Translations under genes and position numbers: made by a program | Notes under the pieces: model-generated | Database searches by the model: none | The model's input: the letters and a program-made list of their open reading frames with translations, nothing else | What the model was told of the DNA's origin: nothing | Shown here: in pieces, positions 42,879-52,135 of the stretch | Layout of the letters: every line of letters starts with the position of its first letter | How positions within the stretch are numbered: the stretch's first letter is position 1 | Assembly (NCBI GenBank): GCA_023417815.1 | Contig: JAEZEI010000050.1 | Location: 1 to 64,000, forward strand | Origin: Bacteroidota bacterium | GTDB taxonomy: Bacteria; Bacteroidota; Bacteroidia; Chitinophagales; Chitinophagaceae | DNA: 64,000 bases | Reading direction: 5' to 3'

Positions 42879-45113
42879 ATGAAGCTTTTGTACAACAGCC
42901 TCCGGGCTTGCCTTGTTCTCCTGGCTATTCTTGGATCTTCAACTGTAAAGGCACAGCAGTTCCTTACCCAGATCAATTCTTGGAACGCATATATTCATTT
43001 ACCGGCAGGTTATAATTCGGGCAACCAGTATTATCCTACCATAATATACTTTCCCGGCCTGGACAACGTAGGAACCAATCCTGCAAAAGCCATAGCCACA
43101 GGTCCCGGGGCATACATTCAACAAGGATGGAACGGCAATGTAACGGTAGATGGTAATGTTGTTGAATTCATAGTGGTGAGCCTCCAGCCTTCTTCTGCCT
43201 GGCCAAACGAAGCATTGATGAACCAAAGGATCCAGACACTGAAGAATAATTACCGAATCGATCCGAACCGTTTATACCTGACAGGATTTTCCCTGGGCGG
43301 CTGGTGCAGTTCCACCTTTGTTTCAGCAGATAATTATGGAGGTCCCTATAATTATGCTGGCCAGATTGCTGCAGTAGTAAATGTGATCGGCGTAAAACCA
43401 GAAGATAACCAACCTTACCCTGCATTATTCGACAACTTTGCGAATAGTGGCGGACGTTACCTTGGGTTTGAACAGAAATATGATGGAAGGGATATAAAAA
43501 CCATTGTAAACCGGATGAACAATACAAAGCCAAATTCTGCAATCTACGTTCAAACCAATTTTGGAAATGGCGGCCACTGCTGCCCGGATAATTTCTTCGG
43601 CGGAAACGGAACCAACCCATCCAATTTTGTGTTGGATGGTGTAAACCAGAACCTTTACCAATGGCTTGCACGCCAGTCAAAAGGCTCCACACCTCCGAAC
43701 ACACCTCCGGTTGCTAACGCAGGTCCCGACCGTGCAGTCTCACTTCCAATCGGCTCTGTACAGATAAACGGCTCCGGTAGTGATGCTAATGGAATAATAA
43801 CTTCCTACCAGTGGACAAAACTTTCAGGCCCTTCCGGCGGAAACATATCCGGTTCGAATAATCCTACCATGAGCGTTAGTAATCTTACCGAAGGAGTTTA
43901 TCAATACCAGCTCAGGGTTACGGATAATGGGGGCGCTTCGGCAACAGATGTAATGGTGCTTACTGTAAATGCAGCAGACCAGGGCAATCAGCCTCCTGTA
44001 GCAAATGCAGGGCAGGATAAGTACGTAACACTTCCCACCAATACCGTTTCACTTACTGGTTCAGGAAGCGACCCGGATGGTTCAATATCTTCCTATTTGT
44101 GGCAAAAGATTTCTGGACCTTCCGGTGGAAACATTCAATCTGCTAATTCATCAAATACCAATATAACATCTCTCAATGAAGGAGTCTACACTTACCGGCT
44201 CAGGGTAACCGACAACATGGGTGCTACAGCAACTGATGATGTTATGGTTACAGTCACAGCAAACCAGGGAGGTGGAACAACAGGCGGAACAATTAAGGTG
44301 AATGTTTATGGAGGTTCCAATCCTTTTAACGATCCGCAATGGAATAACTGGAACACTTCTTCACTTACAAGTCCATACCTGAAGTACACAGATGGATCAA
44401 CATCGGGGATAAGAGCAAGTTTGACCGACCAGGCAGGAATGGCAGATAACGGAAACGGCTACGCCTCATCTGCGTCCACACCTCCATCGCAGGTATTGCG
44501 TTTTAATTCATATAATACCAGCAACAGGGTGCTTACGATTACCGGCCTTGTTCCTGGCAACAGTTATGACATGCAATTCTTTGGTAGCAGGAAAAATACC
44601 GGCAACAAAACGGTAGTTCAATGGGGGAATAAGAGAGATACGATCAATACAGATAATAATTCCACGGATTATGCAATACTGAACGGGCTCGTTGCAAATT
44701 CGTCAGGCATATTGGCAATAGACCTGTACCGGATAGGTACATATAATTACCTGGCAGGTTTTACCCTCACCGCTTTAGAATCCCGTCCGTTTACGGTTAA
44801 CCAGGGTGCCCCGCCTGTAATCGAAAAAGATATCCCTTCTGAAGCAGCATTTCATGAAGGTGAAACGGTGATAAATACTTTCCCTAACCCATTCACCAAC
44901 CAGGTTAACATGATCTTAAGAAATGATTATGCTGGTGATTATACAGTTTCCCTTGCAGACAATAACGGCAGGGTCTTAAGGCAATTCAGGTATAATAAAT
45001 TTATAGGCGAAACACGGCAAACTATTAATCCGGGAAACCTTGCAAGGGGTACCTATATGCTGATAATACAAATGGGAAAAGAAAGGCTGATCCATAAAAT
45101 AATAAGGCAATAG
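42879..45113 (+). CDS. T9SS-secreted esterase (PHB depolymerase-like) with PKD-like and shared accessory domains
   Basis: A 744-residue protein: signal peptide (1-25), alpha/beta-hydrolase (~25-265) with nucleophile in LTGFSLGGWCSS and a likely acid/His region ending in NGGHCCPDNF, two PKD/REJ-like domains (~275-365 and ~370-462; VANAGPDRAVSLPIG, VANAGQDKYVTLP), an unnamed ~160-residue domain (~472-633), and a T9SS sorting domain (~668-744; TFPNPFTNQVNMIL, ending LIHKIIRQ). It should hydrolyse an ester on a polymer outside the cell, with the accessory domains binding substrate; substrate unknown. The adjacent gene encodes two copies of the same unnamed domain. Confidence 0.82.
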   Translation: MKLLYNSLRACLVLLAILGSSTVKAQQFLTQINSWNAYIHLPAGYNSGNQYYPTIIYFPGLDNVGTNPAKAIATGPGAYIQQGWNGNVTVDGNVVEFIVVSLQPSSAWPNEALMNQRIQTLKNNYRIDPNRLYLTGFSLGGWCSSTFVSADNYGGPYNYAGQIAAVVNVIGVKPEDNQPYPALFDNFANSGGRYLGFEQKYDGRDIKTIVNRMNNTKPNSAIYVQTNFGNGGHCCPDNFFGGNGTNPSNFVLDGVNQNLYQWLARQSKGSTPPNTPPVANAGPDRAVSLPIGSVQINGSGSDANGIITSYQWTKLSGPSGGNISGSNNPTMSVSNLTEGVYQYQLRVTDNGGASATDVMVLTVNAADQGNQPPVANAGQDKYVTLPTNTVSLTGSGSDPDGSISSYLWQKISGPSGGNIQSANSSNTNITSLNEGVYTYRLRVTDNMGATATDDVMVTVTANQGGGTTGGTIKVNVYGGSNPFNDPQWNNWNTSSLTSPYLKYTDGSTSGIRASLTDQAGMADNGNGYASSASTPPSQVLRFNSYNTSNRVLTITGLVPGNSYDMQFFGSRKNTGNKTVVQWGNKRDTINTDNNSTDYAILNGLVANSSGILAIDLYRIGTYNYLAGFTLTALESRPFTVNQGAPPVIEKDIPSEAAFHEGETVINTFPNPFTNQVNMILRNDYAGDYTVSLADNNGRVLRQFRYNKFIGETRQTINPGNLARGTYMLIIQMGKERLIHKIIRQ

Positions 45114-45193
45114 CGGGGAAAATTTTCCATTAGGAAAACTTTAACTAGGGAATTTTATTTTTATCTGGTTGATTTATAGCGTGTTTAGAAAAA

Positions 45194-45217
45194 GGGTACT
45201 GCAGAGTACCCTTTTTT
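45194..45217 (+). terminator. Intrinsic terminator after the T9SS esterase
   Basis: GGGTACT-GCAG-AGTACCC followed by T6. It lies 80 nt past the stop codon and separates the two T9SS genes. Confidence 0.88.
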
Positions 45218-45244
45218 GGTATTTTATTTGACAAGCGTGCTGCT

Positions 45245-45268
45245 CAGTTTCACATAGTTTTGAAACTG
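45245..45268 (+). promoter_or_regulatory. Promoter with overlapping palindrome CAGTTTCA-N8-TGAAACTG
   Basis: The -7 box TAGTTTTG (45255-45262) matches TAnnTTTG, with a TTG at 45228-45230 as possible -33 (24-nt spacing). A perfect 8-bp inverted repeat with 8-nt spacer covers the box. A repressor bound there would block the promoter. A single CAGTTTCA also lies upstream of the neighbouring esterase gene (42752-42759). Confidence 0.5.
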
Positions 45269-45293
45269 TAGAACACCAAACATCCAATAATCT

Positions 45294-48200
45294 ATGAAAA
45301 CACGCCTTTCTTCCGTAAGGAACCTGCTTGCCCTAGTATGTTTACTGATGAGTTCGCAGGCTTTCTCTCAAACGCCTCCCTGCAATACGCAGGCTCCAAA
45401 ATCTTACACGATCACAGCAACCAGCACAGGTGAGATCTATATACCTGATGCTTCCTCCAGGCCATGGAAGGGTGGTGATACCTTGAAGATCCAGGCAGGA
45501 AATTACAGTCTTATTGAATTAAGTAATTTCTCAGGAGATCCATGTAAACCGATCATCATTACCAACAGCGGCGGACTTGTTACAGCAACAACATGGAGAA
45601 TGCGTAACAATACGCGTTATTTCCGTATTACCGGAACAGGTAAGCCAGGGCTTGAATATGGTATTAAAATAAACGGAGGAATGATGGCCATTACACTGGC
45701 GCATCATTTTGAAGTTGACCATGTTGAAGCTACCGGTGGCTCATTAGGTTTCTACTTTAAAACCGTTCCGGTTACTTCTGATCCACGCACGATTTATACT
45801 GCAGGATCATCTTCAAATTATGTTATGACGGATGTTAAGATCCATCATAACTACCTGCACGATATCGCAGGTGAAGGAATGTACATCGGGCATACAGGAC
45901 CGAGTGGAAACCAGGAAGGTACCGGGCTTGTTCCACTGCGTATGAACAATGTGGAGATCGCTTACAATACTGTTGTGAATGTAGACTGGGATGGTATACA
46001 GCTTTCCAATGCACGTGATAATGCATCCATCCATGACAATATAGTCTGGAATTTTGGACGTATCAATAAAGGAAGCCAGCAGGCAGGTATTATCCTCGGG
46101 GGAAATACGAATGGTTCAATTTACAATAACCACGTAAGCAAAGGAACCGGTAACGGTATCCAGGTGTTTGGATATGGAAGAATTAATGTTTACAATAATA
46201 CCATTGACAGTACCGGGTGGGATGGAACTGCAAACGGGCAGGAATCATTCTACTCAACCGATGCACAAACAAATCCTGAATCAAATCCGAAGCAGGAGAT
46301 CAGGTTTTATAATAACATAGTAAAGAACCCTAAACCTAAGGGTGCGGTGAGGGTAGGCGCATACAGCAATTACAGCCTTCCTTCAACCATCACCAATAAC
46401 CAGTTCTGTATTCCGAATGCAGCCTCAAACTGGCAAACATTTCATGTTGTTACCAACGTAGCAGGAAGTACCCTTAGCAATAACGTACTTAGCTGCGGGG
46501 GAAGCACACCGCCACCACCGGTGAATCAACTGCCTGTTGCAAGAGCAGGAGCTGATATTACGATCACGCTGCCTGTTGCAACCGCAACGCTGAATGGCAG
46601 CGGAACCGACAGTGATGGCAGCATCGTTTCTTATGCATGGACGAAGATCTCAGGGCCTGCAACAGGAACGATCCTTGCGTCTCTTTCAGCAACAACCGGG
46701 CTTGCAGCGCTGGTCCAGGGTACATATAAATATGAACTGAAAGTTACCGACAACAACGGCGGCGTAGGCAGGGATACAGTACAGGTGACAGTAAACCCGC
46801 TTGCAGTTGTAATACCTCCTCCAACATCTGGGGGCGGCGACTGGATCAGGGTAAACCTTAGCAATACAACTTCTATCAGCAATGCTGCGTGGAATAACTG
46901 GAATGTGAATTCATCGCTAAACTCACCCGCGCTTAAGAACGAAGCTGGCGCATCAACTTCTGTAAAAGCCACGCTTAACAGCCAGGCGATGCTTATCGAC
47001 AATGGAACCGGTTATGCAACATCGTCAACCACCCCTCCATCAGACGTTCTTCGTTTTAACTCAGCAAGCACCAGCCAGCGTGAAATGTATTTCACCGGGC
47101 TGAAGGCCAACCAGGCTTATTCACTTGAATTCTACGGCAGCCGCAAGAGTACAGGAAATAAAACAGTAGTATCTGTCGGCAATGTGAAGGACACGATCAA
47201 TACAGATAATAATGCATCTGATGTAGCAAGGCTTGATAATATTAAAGCTGATGGATCTGGTAAGATTACGGTTATCATTGCGAGGATTGGAACATGGAAC
47301 TACATTGCTGGTTTTGCCATCGCGGAAGCCAATACTTCCGGTGATGCCCCTGCAGGAAGCGTAAGCGCGAATGCAGGAAGCGATAAGACCATTACTCTTC
47401 CAACCAGCAGTGTGAGTCTTCAGGGAGCAGCGACAGCTTCAGGAACAACTGTTTCCTCATATTCATGGAGCATGGTTTCAGGACCAGCTACTGCAGGCAT
47501 TTCAAATGCGACATCAGCCACAGCAACAGCAACCGGTCTCGCACTGGGAACTTATACCTTCCAGCTGAAAGTTACCGGCGCCAACGGAACAACGTCAACA
47601 GACAATGTGAATGTGACCGTTAACGGCTCATCGCAATCGCCCGGAAGAAATATCAGGGTAAATGTATTCAACGGAAGTGTTACTCATGATGCTACAAGGT
47701 GGAATAACTGGAACTCTGCCTCTGTTTCTTCAGCACTGAAATATGAAGATGGCGCTACATCAACAGTAAAGGTGGCGATAGCAGGGCAGGCTGGCGTAGC
47801 TGATAACGGTACATCGTATGCCACTTCAGCAACCACTCCTCCATCAGGTGTGCTTCGTTACAATTCCTACAGCACCAGCACAAGGGTGATCACAGTAACC
47901 GGTTTGAAGCCAGGAAGCCTTTACGGATTTGAATTCTATGGCAGCCGAAAGAGTACTGGAAACAAATCAGTATTCACCATCGGAAATATAAAAGACACTG
48001 TAAATACAGACAACAACGCCAGCGACTATGCGCAGTTTGATAATATAACTGCTGACGGTTCAGGTAAAGTTGAGATCGAGATCAGCAGGATCGGAACCTA
48101 CAATTACCTGGCAGGGCTTACCATCATTGAACAAAGTGGAGCAGTTGCAGTTCGCGGCGGCGAGGATATCATGTCTTCTGCCACTTCTTCGATCAGCAAT

Positions 48201-48473
48201 GATATCTCTGCTTCAGTGAAAGTATTCCCGAATCCGTTCGTAAGTACACTGAATGTAGAACTGGATGGTTCCATCACAGGTCAGTACACTATTAACCTGC
48301 TGGATATGTCCGGGAAGCAGCTTCTGACTAAGCAGGGAACGAAAACCAATGGCAGCAAGACAGAAAGCCTGAATGTTTCGAACATCACCTTCGGTTATTA
48401 TATTGTCCAGGTGGTATCATCTGCCGGGCAGGCCTCCGTTAAAGTAAAAAAGATCGGGGCCAGCGAATATTAA
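45294..48473 (+). CDS. T9SS-secreted parallel beta-helix protein with PKD-like and repeated accessory domains
   Basis: A 1059-residue protein: signal peptide (1-25), right-handed parallel beta-helix (~40-400) with the repeating Asn/Ile/Val ladder (VKIHHNYLHDIAGEGMYIGH, VEIAYNTVVNVDWDGIQLSN, ASIHDNIVWNFG), PKD-like domain (~412-500), unnamed ~160-residue domain copy 1 (~517-679), second PKD-like domain (~688-775), copy 2 of the unnamed domain (~786-947), and a T9SS sorting domain (~980-1059; VFPNPFVSTLNVEL). The beta-helix suggests a polysaccharide lyase or hydrolase fold, but no catalytic residues could be assigned. It is probably secreted alongside the esterase upstream to act on the same polymer. 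Confidence 0.8.
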   Translation: MKTRLSSVRNLLALVCLLMSSQAFSQTPPCNTQAPKSYTITATSTGEIYIPDASSRPWKGGDTLKIQAGNYSLIELSNFSGDPCKPIIITNSGGLVTATTWRMRNNTRYFRITGTGKPGLEYGIKINGGMMAITLAHHFEVDHVEATGGSLGFYFKTVPVTSDPRTIYTAGSSSNYVMTDVKIHHNYLHDIAGEGMYIGHTGPSGNQEGTGLVPLRMNNVEIAYNTVVNVDWDGIQLSNARDNASIHDNIVWNFGRINKGSQQAGIILGGNTNGSIYNNHVSKGTGNGIQVFGYGRINVYNNTIDSTGWDGTANGQESFYSTDAQTNPESNPKQEIRFYNNIVKNPKPKGAVRVGAYSNYSLPSTITNNQFCIPNAASNWQTFHVVTNVAGSTLSNNVLSCGGSTPPPPVNQLPVARAGADITITLPVATATLNGSGTDSDGSIVSYAWTKISGPATGTILASLSATTGLAALVQGTYKYELKVTDNNGGVGRDTVQVTVNPLAVVIPPPTSGGGDWIRVNLSNTTSISNAAWNNWNVNSSLNSPALKNEAGASTSVKATLNSQAMLIDNGTGYATSSTTPPSDVLRFNSASTSQREMYFTGLKANQAYSLEFYGSRKSTGNKTVVSVGNVKDTINTDNNASDVARLDNIKADGSGKITVIIARIGTWNYIAGFAIAEANTSGDAPAGSVSANAGSDKTITLPTSSVSLQGAATASGTTVSSYSWSMVSGPATAGISNATSATATATGLALGTYTFQLKVTGANGTTSTDNVNVTVNGSSQSPGRNIRVNVFNGSVTHDATRWNNWNSASVSSALKYEDGATSTVKVAIAGQAGVADNGTSYATSATTPPSGVLRYNSYSTSTRVITVTGLKPGSLYGFEFYGSRKSTGNKSVFTIGNIKDTVNTDNNASDYAQFDNITADGSGKVEIEISRIGTYNYLAGLTIIEQSGAVAVRGGEDIMSSATSSISNDISASVKVFPNPFVSTLNVELDGSITGQYTINLLDMSGKQLLTKQGTKTNGSKTESLNVSNITFGYYIVQVVSSAGQASVKVKKIGASEY

Positions 48474-48491
48474 TATTCTGAGACCACAAAT

Positions 48492-48523
48492 AAAAAGCTC
48501 TTCCTTCGGGAAGAGCTTTTTTT
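48492..48523. terminator. Bidirectional terminator between convergent genes
   Basis: AAAAAGCTCTTCC-TTCG-GGAAGAGCTTTTTTT: 8-bp stem with a UUCG tetraloop, flanked by A5 and T7. It serves the beta-helix gene and the leftward esterase. Confidence 0.9.
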
Positions 48524-48542
48524 ATTCAACAATATTCAATTA

Positions 48543-49274
48543 TCAAAATCTTGTCTCTATATAGGATGGCAACATGGTACGCCATGTAGGCCAGTCGTGC
48601 TTCCATTCACTTCCCCAAACATCAAGTTCGTGGTTGATACCCTTCATCCGGAGGATGCCAGAAAAATTTCGCGATGCTTCAGGATCTTCATAATCCCCGC
48701 TACCGGTAAGGATATGAATATGGGGACTTGCCTTTATCCTGTCGAGATACCATGAGTCTTCAAGGTTGGGTATATAATGGGCAGGGCTGTTGAAATATAC
48801 CTGGTCATCAAAATAACCTTTGGTATATTCAGTAAGATCATAAACGCCGCTCATTGCGATCACCCCGTTTATAAGATCAGGACGTTTCATGAACAGGTTC
48901 ATACTGTGTAATGCGCCGAAAGAAGCCCCGCACATAATTATAGGAGTATCATCCGAAGTATTCGTCTTAACGTATGGTATCACCTCCTGGTAGATATATT
49001 CATTGAACTGGTTGTGGCGGATAGCTTTGTGCGCACCGGCCATTTCATTATTAAGCCAGCTTTCATTGTTAATGCTGTTCACGGAGAATACCTTCACTTT
49101 CCCGATGTTTATCTGCTCACTCAATGCATCGATCAGCTGGAATCTTTCATACTCCAGGTAATCAGCTGCGGCTGTCGGAACAAGTAAGAGCGCAAAGCCA
49201 TAATCTCCATATACCGCAACCGGCATATCCTTTTGCAGGGCCGGGCTATGCCAGCCATCAAGTATTCTTTTCAT
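48543..49274 (-). CDS. Esterase D/antigen 85-family alpha/beta-hydrolase
   Basis: A 243-residue cytoplasmic protein (no signal peptide). Landmarks: FALLLVPTAAADYLEYER, KAIRHNQFNEYIYQEVIPYV, nucleophile in MCGASFGALHS (Ser ~137), an acid region near HILTGSGDYEDPE and the C-terminal His in SEWKHDWPTW. The order fits the putative-esterase (PF00756-type) family that includes enterochelin esterase and S-formylglutathione hydrolase relatives. The substrate is unknown. It starts 8 nt after the ParA gene stop, so the two are cotranscribed. Confidence 0.82.
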   Translation of the reverse strand: MKRILDGWHSPALQKDMPVAVYGDYGFALLLVPTAAADYLEYERFQLIDALSEQINIGKVKVFSVNSINNESWLNNEMAGAHKAIRHNQFNEYIYQEVIPYVKTNTSDDTPIIMCGASFGALHSMNLFMKRPDLINGVIAMSGVYDLTEYTKGYFDDQVYFNSPAHYIPNLEDSWYLDRIKASPHIHILTGSGDYEDPEASRNFSGILRMKGINHELDVWGSEWKHDWPTWRTMLPSYIETRF

Positions 49275-49282
49275 GTAAATAA

Positions 49283-50026
49283 TTATTCGAGCACCCCTTC
49301 CGTGATCTCCGTCCAGAGCTCACGGTAACACTGGGCTGCATAACTGCTTCTTGCAAATTCTTCAATAGGTTTCCTGTGGATGCCCATTTTTTCAACGTCG
49401 GAAAGATATGGGATATAATTCTGGAAGAAGCGCTTATCCTTATATAACTGCTCCATGATCTCATTGTGCATGCTCTTTCTCAGGTCTGCCATGGTGAAAA
49501 AGCACATTAGCTTGCTTCCATCAAGATCCTTCTCTTTAAAATAATCCTTCACCATATTATAGGTGCGCACCGACAGGGTGGTCGGGATCACAGGCATCAG
49601 CACTATATCTGCCGCATGAAAGATATTCTCGCTAAGGGCAGAAAGCCCGGGAGGACAATCAATAAAAACAAAATCATAATCGCCTTCAAAGTTTTTGATG
49701 GCCTGTTTAAGCTTCGACCTGCTGTTCACCATCTCCCCGATCATGATATCAAAACTCTTAGCAGAAAGATCTGCAGGAATGATATCGAGATTCTCATAGT
49801 CTGTCGACTGTATGATGTTCGATGCATCAAAATCCTTGCTTATTACTTTCCGTATTCCCGGATGGGATTTAGGTTTTGCTTTAAAATAAAAAGAAGTTGA
49901 ACCCTGGGGGTCAATATCCCATAATAAGGTCTTGTATCCTTCTTTTGCGGCCAGGTAGGAAAAATTGACGCACGATGCAGTTTTTCCTACGCCGCCTTTC
50001 AGGTTGTAAAGGGCTATTATTACCAT
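49283..50026 (-). CDS. ParA-family ATPase
   Basis: A 247-residue MinD/ParA-type ATPase. The deviant Walker A is NLKGGVGKTAS (~residues 8-18, with the signature Lys), LLWDIDPQGSTSF is switch I, and VFIDCPPGLSAL is Walker B. No N-terminal DNA-binding helix is present, so it resembles Soj. There is no ParB gene or parS-like site in sight, and the operon partner is an esterase, so it may be a cargo-positioning ATPase rather than the chromosomal partition protein. Confidence 0.85.
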   Translation of the reverse strand: MVIIALYNLKGGVGKTASCVNFSYLAAKEGYKTLLWDIDPQGSTSFYFKAKPKSHPGIRKVISKDFDASNIIQSTDYENLDIIPADLSAKSFDIMIGEMVNSRSKLKQAIKNFEGDYDFVFIDCPPGLSALSENIFHAADIVLMPVIPTTLSVRTYNMVKDYFKEKDLDGSKLMCFFTMADLRKSMHNEIMEQLYKDKRFFQNYIPYLSDVEKMGIHRKPIEEFARSSYAAQCYRELWTEITEGVLE

Positions 50027-50063
50027 AAGAATTAGGAAAAAGAAAGATAAGTAAAAAACCTAA

Positions 50064-52106
50064 TCAATTCTTTTTCAGCTCTTCAAGTTCCCTCTTAAGG
50101 CGGAACATTTCGTCGCGAAGCCTGGCAGCTTCCATAAAATCGAGGTCTTTTGCGGCTTTTTCCATCTCCTTTTTTATCCGTGCTATCGCTTTCTCCCGTT
50201 GAGGGATCGTCTGGAATTCCTGCTGCTCTTCCGCAACCTTGCTGATTAAAGGTTCGTCCTGTTGCAATGCGTAAGGATTGGAAGGGTCATATCCTTTTAT
50301 ATCAAGCACACTTCCCTGGGCAAAAACCTGCTCTTTGGTCTTTACAATGGTTCGTGGAGTGATATTGTGTTCGATATTATAGGCGATCTGTTTCTCTCTT
50401 CTCCTGTTGGTTTCATCGATGGTTTTCTGCATACTCTCTGTCATCTGGTCTGCATAAAAGATCACAAGGCCATCCACATTACGGGCCGCGCGGCCGGCAG
50501 TCTGGGTTAAGCTCCTTTCATTCCTCAGAAAACCTTCCTTATCTGCATCCATAATGGCAACCAGCGAAACCTCGGGAAGATCAAGCCCTTCCCGCAGCAG
50601 GTTCACACCAACAAGTACATCAATTACACCCAGTCTCAGGTCCCGAAGGATCTCCACCCGTTCAAGGGTCTGTACTTCACTATGGATGTAGCGCGATTTA
50701 ATGTTGATGCGATGCAGGTATTTGTCCATCTCCTCGGCCATGCGTTTGGTGAGGGTGGTTATCAAAACCCTGTCGCCTTTCTTAACGCGCTTATCAATTT
50801 CATCTAACAGGTCATCTATCTGGTTCACCGAAGGACGGATCTCTATAGGTGGATCAAGCAGGCCTGTAGGCCGGACAACCTGTTCAACGACTACACCACC
50901 GGTTTTTTCCAGTTCAAATTCTCCAGGCGTAGCCGAAACATAAACAACCTGGTTCACCAGGTTCTCGAATTCATGAAAATTCTGCGGGCGATTATCCAGC
51001 GCCGAAGGCAGCCTGAACCCAAAATCAACCAGGGTTAGTTTGCGGCTACGGTCGCCGCCGTACATACCGCTGATCTGTGGTATGGTCTGGTGGCTCTCAT
51101 CAATGATGCAAAGGAAATCTTTCGGGAAATAATCCAGTAAACAGAACGGCCTGGCACCGGGCGCACGCCTGTCGAAGAAACGGGAATAGTTTTCGATGCC
51201 GTTACAATATCCGAGTTCACGGATCATTTCGAGGTCATAGTTAACCCTTTCGCTTAAACGCTGTGCTTCGATATATTTTCCTGCATGCTTAAAATATTCC
51301 ACCTGGGCGGCGCATTCATCCTGGATCTCGTGGATCACCCTCGTAAGCATATCCTTTGGCGCCAGGTAAAGGTTGGCAGGGAAGATGGCGGCATTTTCAA
51401 CATTGCTGATACGCTTACCTGTAGCGAGTTCCAGCGTTTCAATGCTTTCAATCTCATCGCCGAAAAAACTAACCCGGTAGCCAAAATCAACATAAGGCAG
51501 GTTAATATCAATGGTATCTCCCTTTACCCTGAACGTACCGCGGGTAAAATCACCCTGGCTGCGATGATAAAGTGAGTTCACCAGCGAATGAAGAAATCCC
51601 TGCCGTGATATCACCTGGTTCTGCCTGATGCGGATGATACCATTCTCATATTCCGTGGGATTTCCCATACCATAGATACAGCTCACACTTGCAACCACAA
51701 CGATATCCCTTCTTCCGCTCAGCAACTGCGCCGTCGCCTGCAGGCGCAGTTTATCCAGCTCTTCGTTTATGCTAAGATCCTTTTCGATATAAGTGTTGCT
51801 TGTCGGTATATATGCCTCCGGCTGGTAATAATCATAGTAGGAAACAAAATATCCTACGGCATTTTCAGGAAAGAACTGTTTGAATTCACCATACAACTGG
51901 GCAACAAGGGTTTTGTTATGCGTAAGGACAAGGGTTGGCCTTTCAACGTTCTTTATTACGTTGGCCATGGTAAATGTCTTTCCGCTACCGGTGACACCCA
52001 GCAAAACCTGGTGCTGCTCACCGTTTAAAATACCTTCAGTGAGTTGACGTATCGCTTCAGGCTGATCACCTGCCGGTTCAAAAGGAGAATGTAAAATAAA
52101 TCCCAT
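50064..52106 (-). CDS. uvrB: UvrABC excinuclease subunit B
   Basis: A 680-residue UvrB, the usual length. Walker A GVTGSGKTFTMA (~residues 38-49), beta-hairpin region YYDYYQPEAYIPTSNTYIEKD, Walker B-like CIIDESH, motif V/VI GVNLLREGLDLPEV and QTAGRAARN, and the C-terminal UVR domain (EMEKAAKDLDFMEAARLRDE) that binds UvrC. It verifies DNA damage and loads UvrC in nucleotide excision repair. The -7 box is at 52122-52115, 8 nt before the ATG. Confidence 0.97.
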   Translation of the reverse strand: MGFILHSPFEPAGDQPEAIRQLTEGILNGEQHQVLLGVTGSGKTFTMANVIKNVERPTLVLTHNKTLVAQLYGEFKQFFPENAVGYFVSYYDYYQPEAYIPTSNTYIEKDLSINEELDKLRLQATAQLLSGRRDIVVVASVSCIYGMGNPTEYENGIIRIRQNQVISRQGFLHSLVNSLYHRSQGDFTRGTFRVKGDTIDINLPYVDFGYRVSFFGDEIESIETLELATGKRISNVENAAIFPANLYLAPKDMLTRVIHEIQDECAAQVEYFKHAGKYIEAQRLSERVNYDLEMIRELGYCNGIENYSRFFDRRAPGARPFCLLDYFPKDFLCIIDESHQTIPQISGMYGGDRSRKLTLVDFGFRLPSALDNRPQNFHEFENLVNQVVYVSATPGEFELEKTGGVVVEQVVRPTGLLDPPIEIRPSVNQIDDLLDEIDKRVKKGDRVLITTLTKRMAEEMDKYLHRINIKSRYIHSEVQTLERVEILRDLRLGVIDVLVGVNLLREGLDLPEVSLVAIMDADKEGFLRNERSLTQTAGRAARNVDGLVIFYADQMTESMQKTIDETNRRREKQIAYNIEHNITPRTIVKTKEQVFAQGSVLDIKGYDPSNPYALQQDEPLISKVAEEQQEFQTIPQREKAIARIKKEMEKAAKDLDFMEAARLRDEMFRLKRELEELKKN

Positions 52107-52114
52107 GTGGTCTG

Positions 52115-52122
52115 CAAATTTA
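52115..52122 (-). promoter_or_regulatory. -7 box TAAATTTG of uvrB
   Basis: Exact TAnnTTTG match on the reverse strand, 8 nt before the ATG at 52106; a very short leader is expected. It lies in the 29-nt gap after the small membrane protein gene. Confidence 0.45.
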
Positions 52123-52135
52123 GCCCGAACCCATT

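Noticed and set aside
43168..43704. 178-codon open frame on the reverse strand inside the T9SS esterase
   Set aside because: Antisense to a well-supported hydrolase domain; composition is atypical (Trp/Arg/Gln-rich) and no family is visible.
49283..50026. Chromosomal ParAB partition locus
   Set aside because: No ParB gene, parS-like palindrome or origin-linked genes are present near the ParA-type ATPase.
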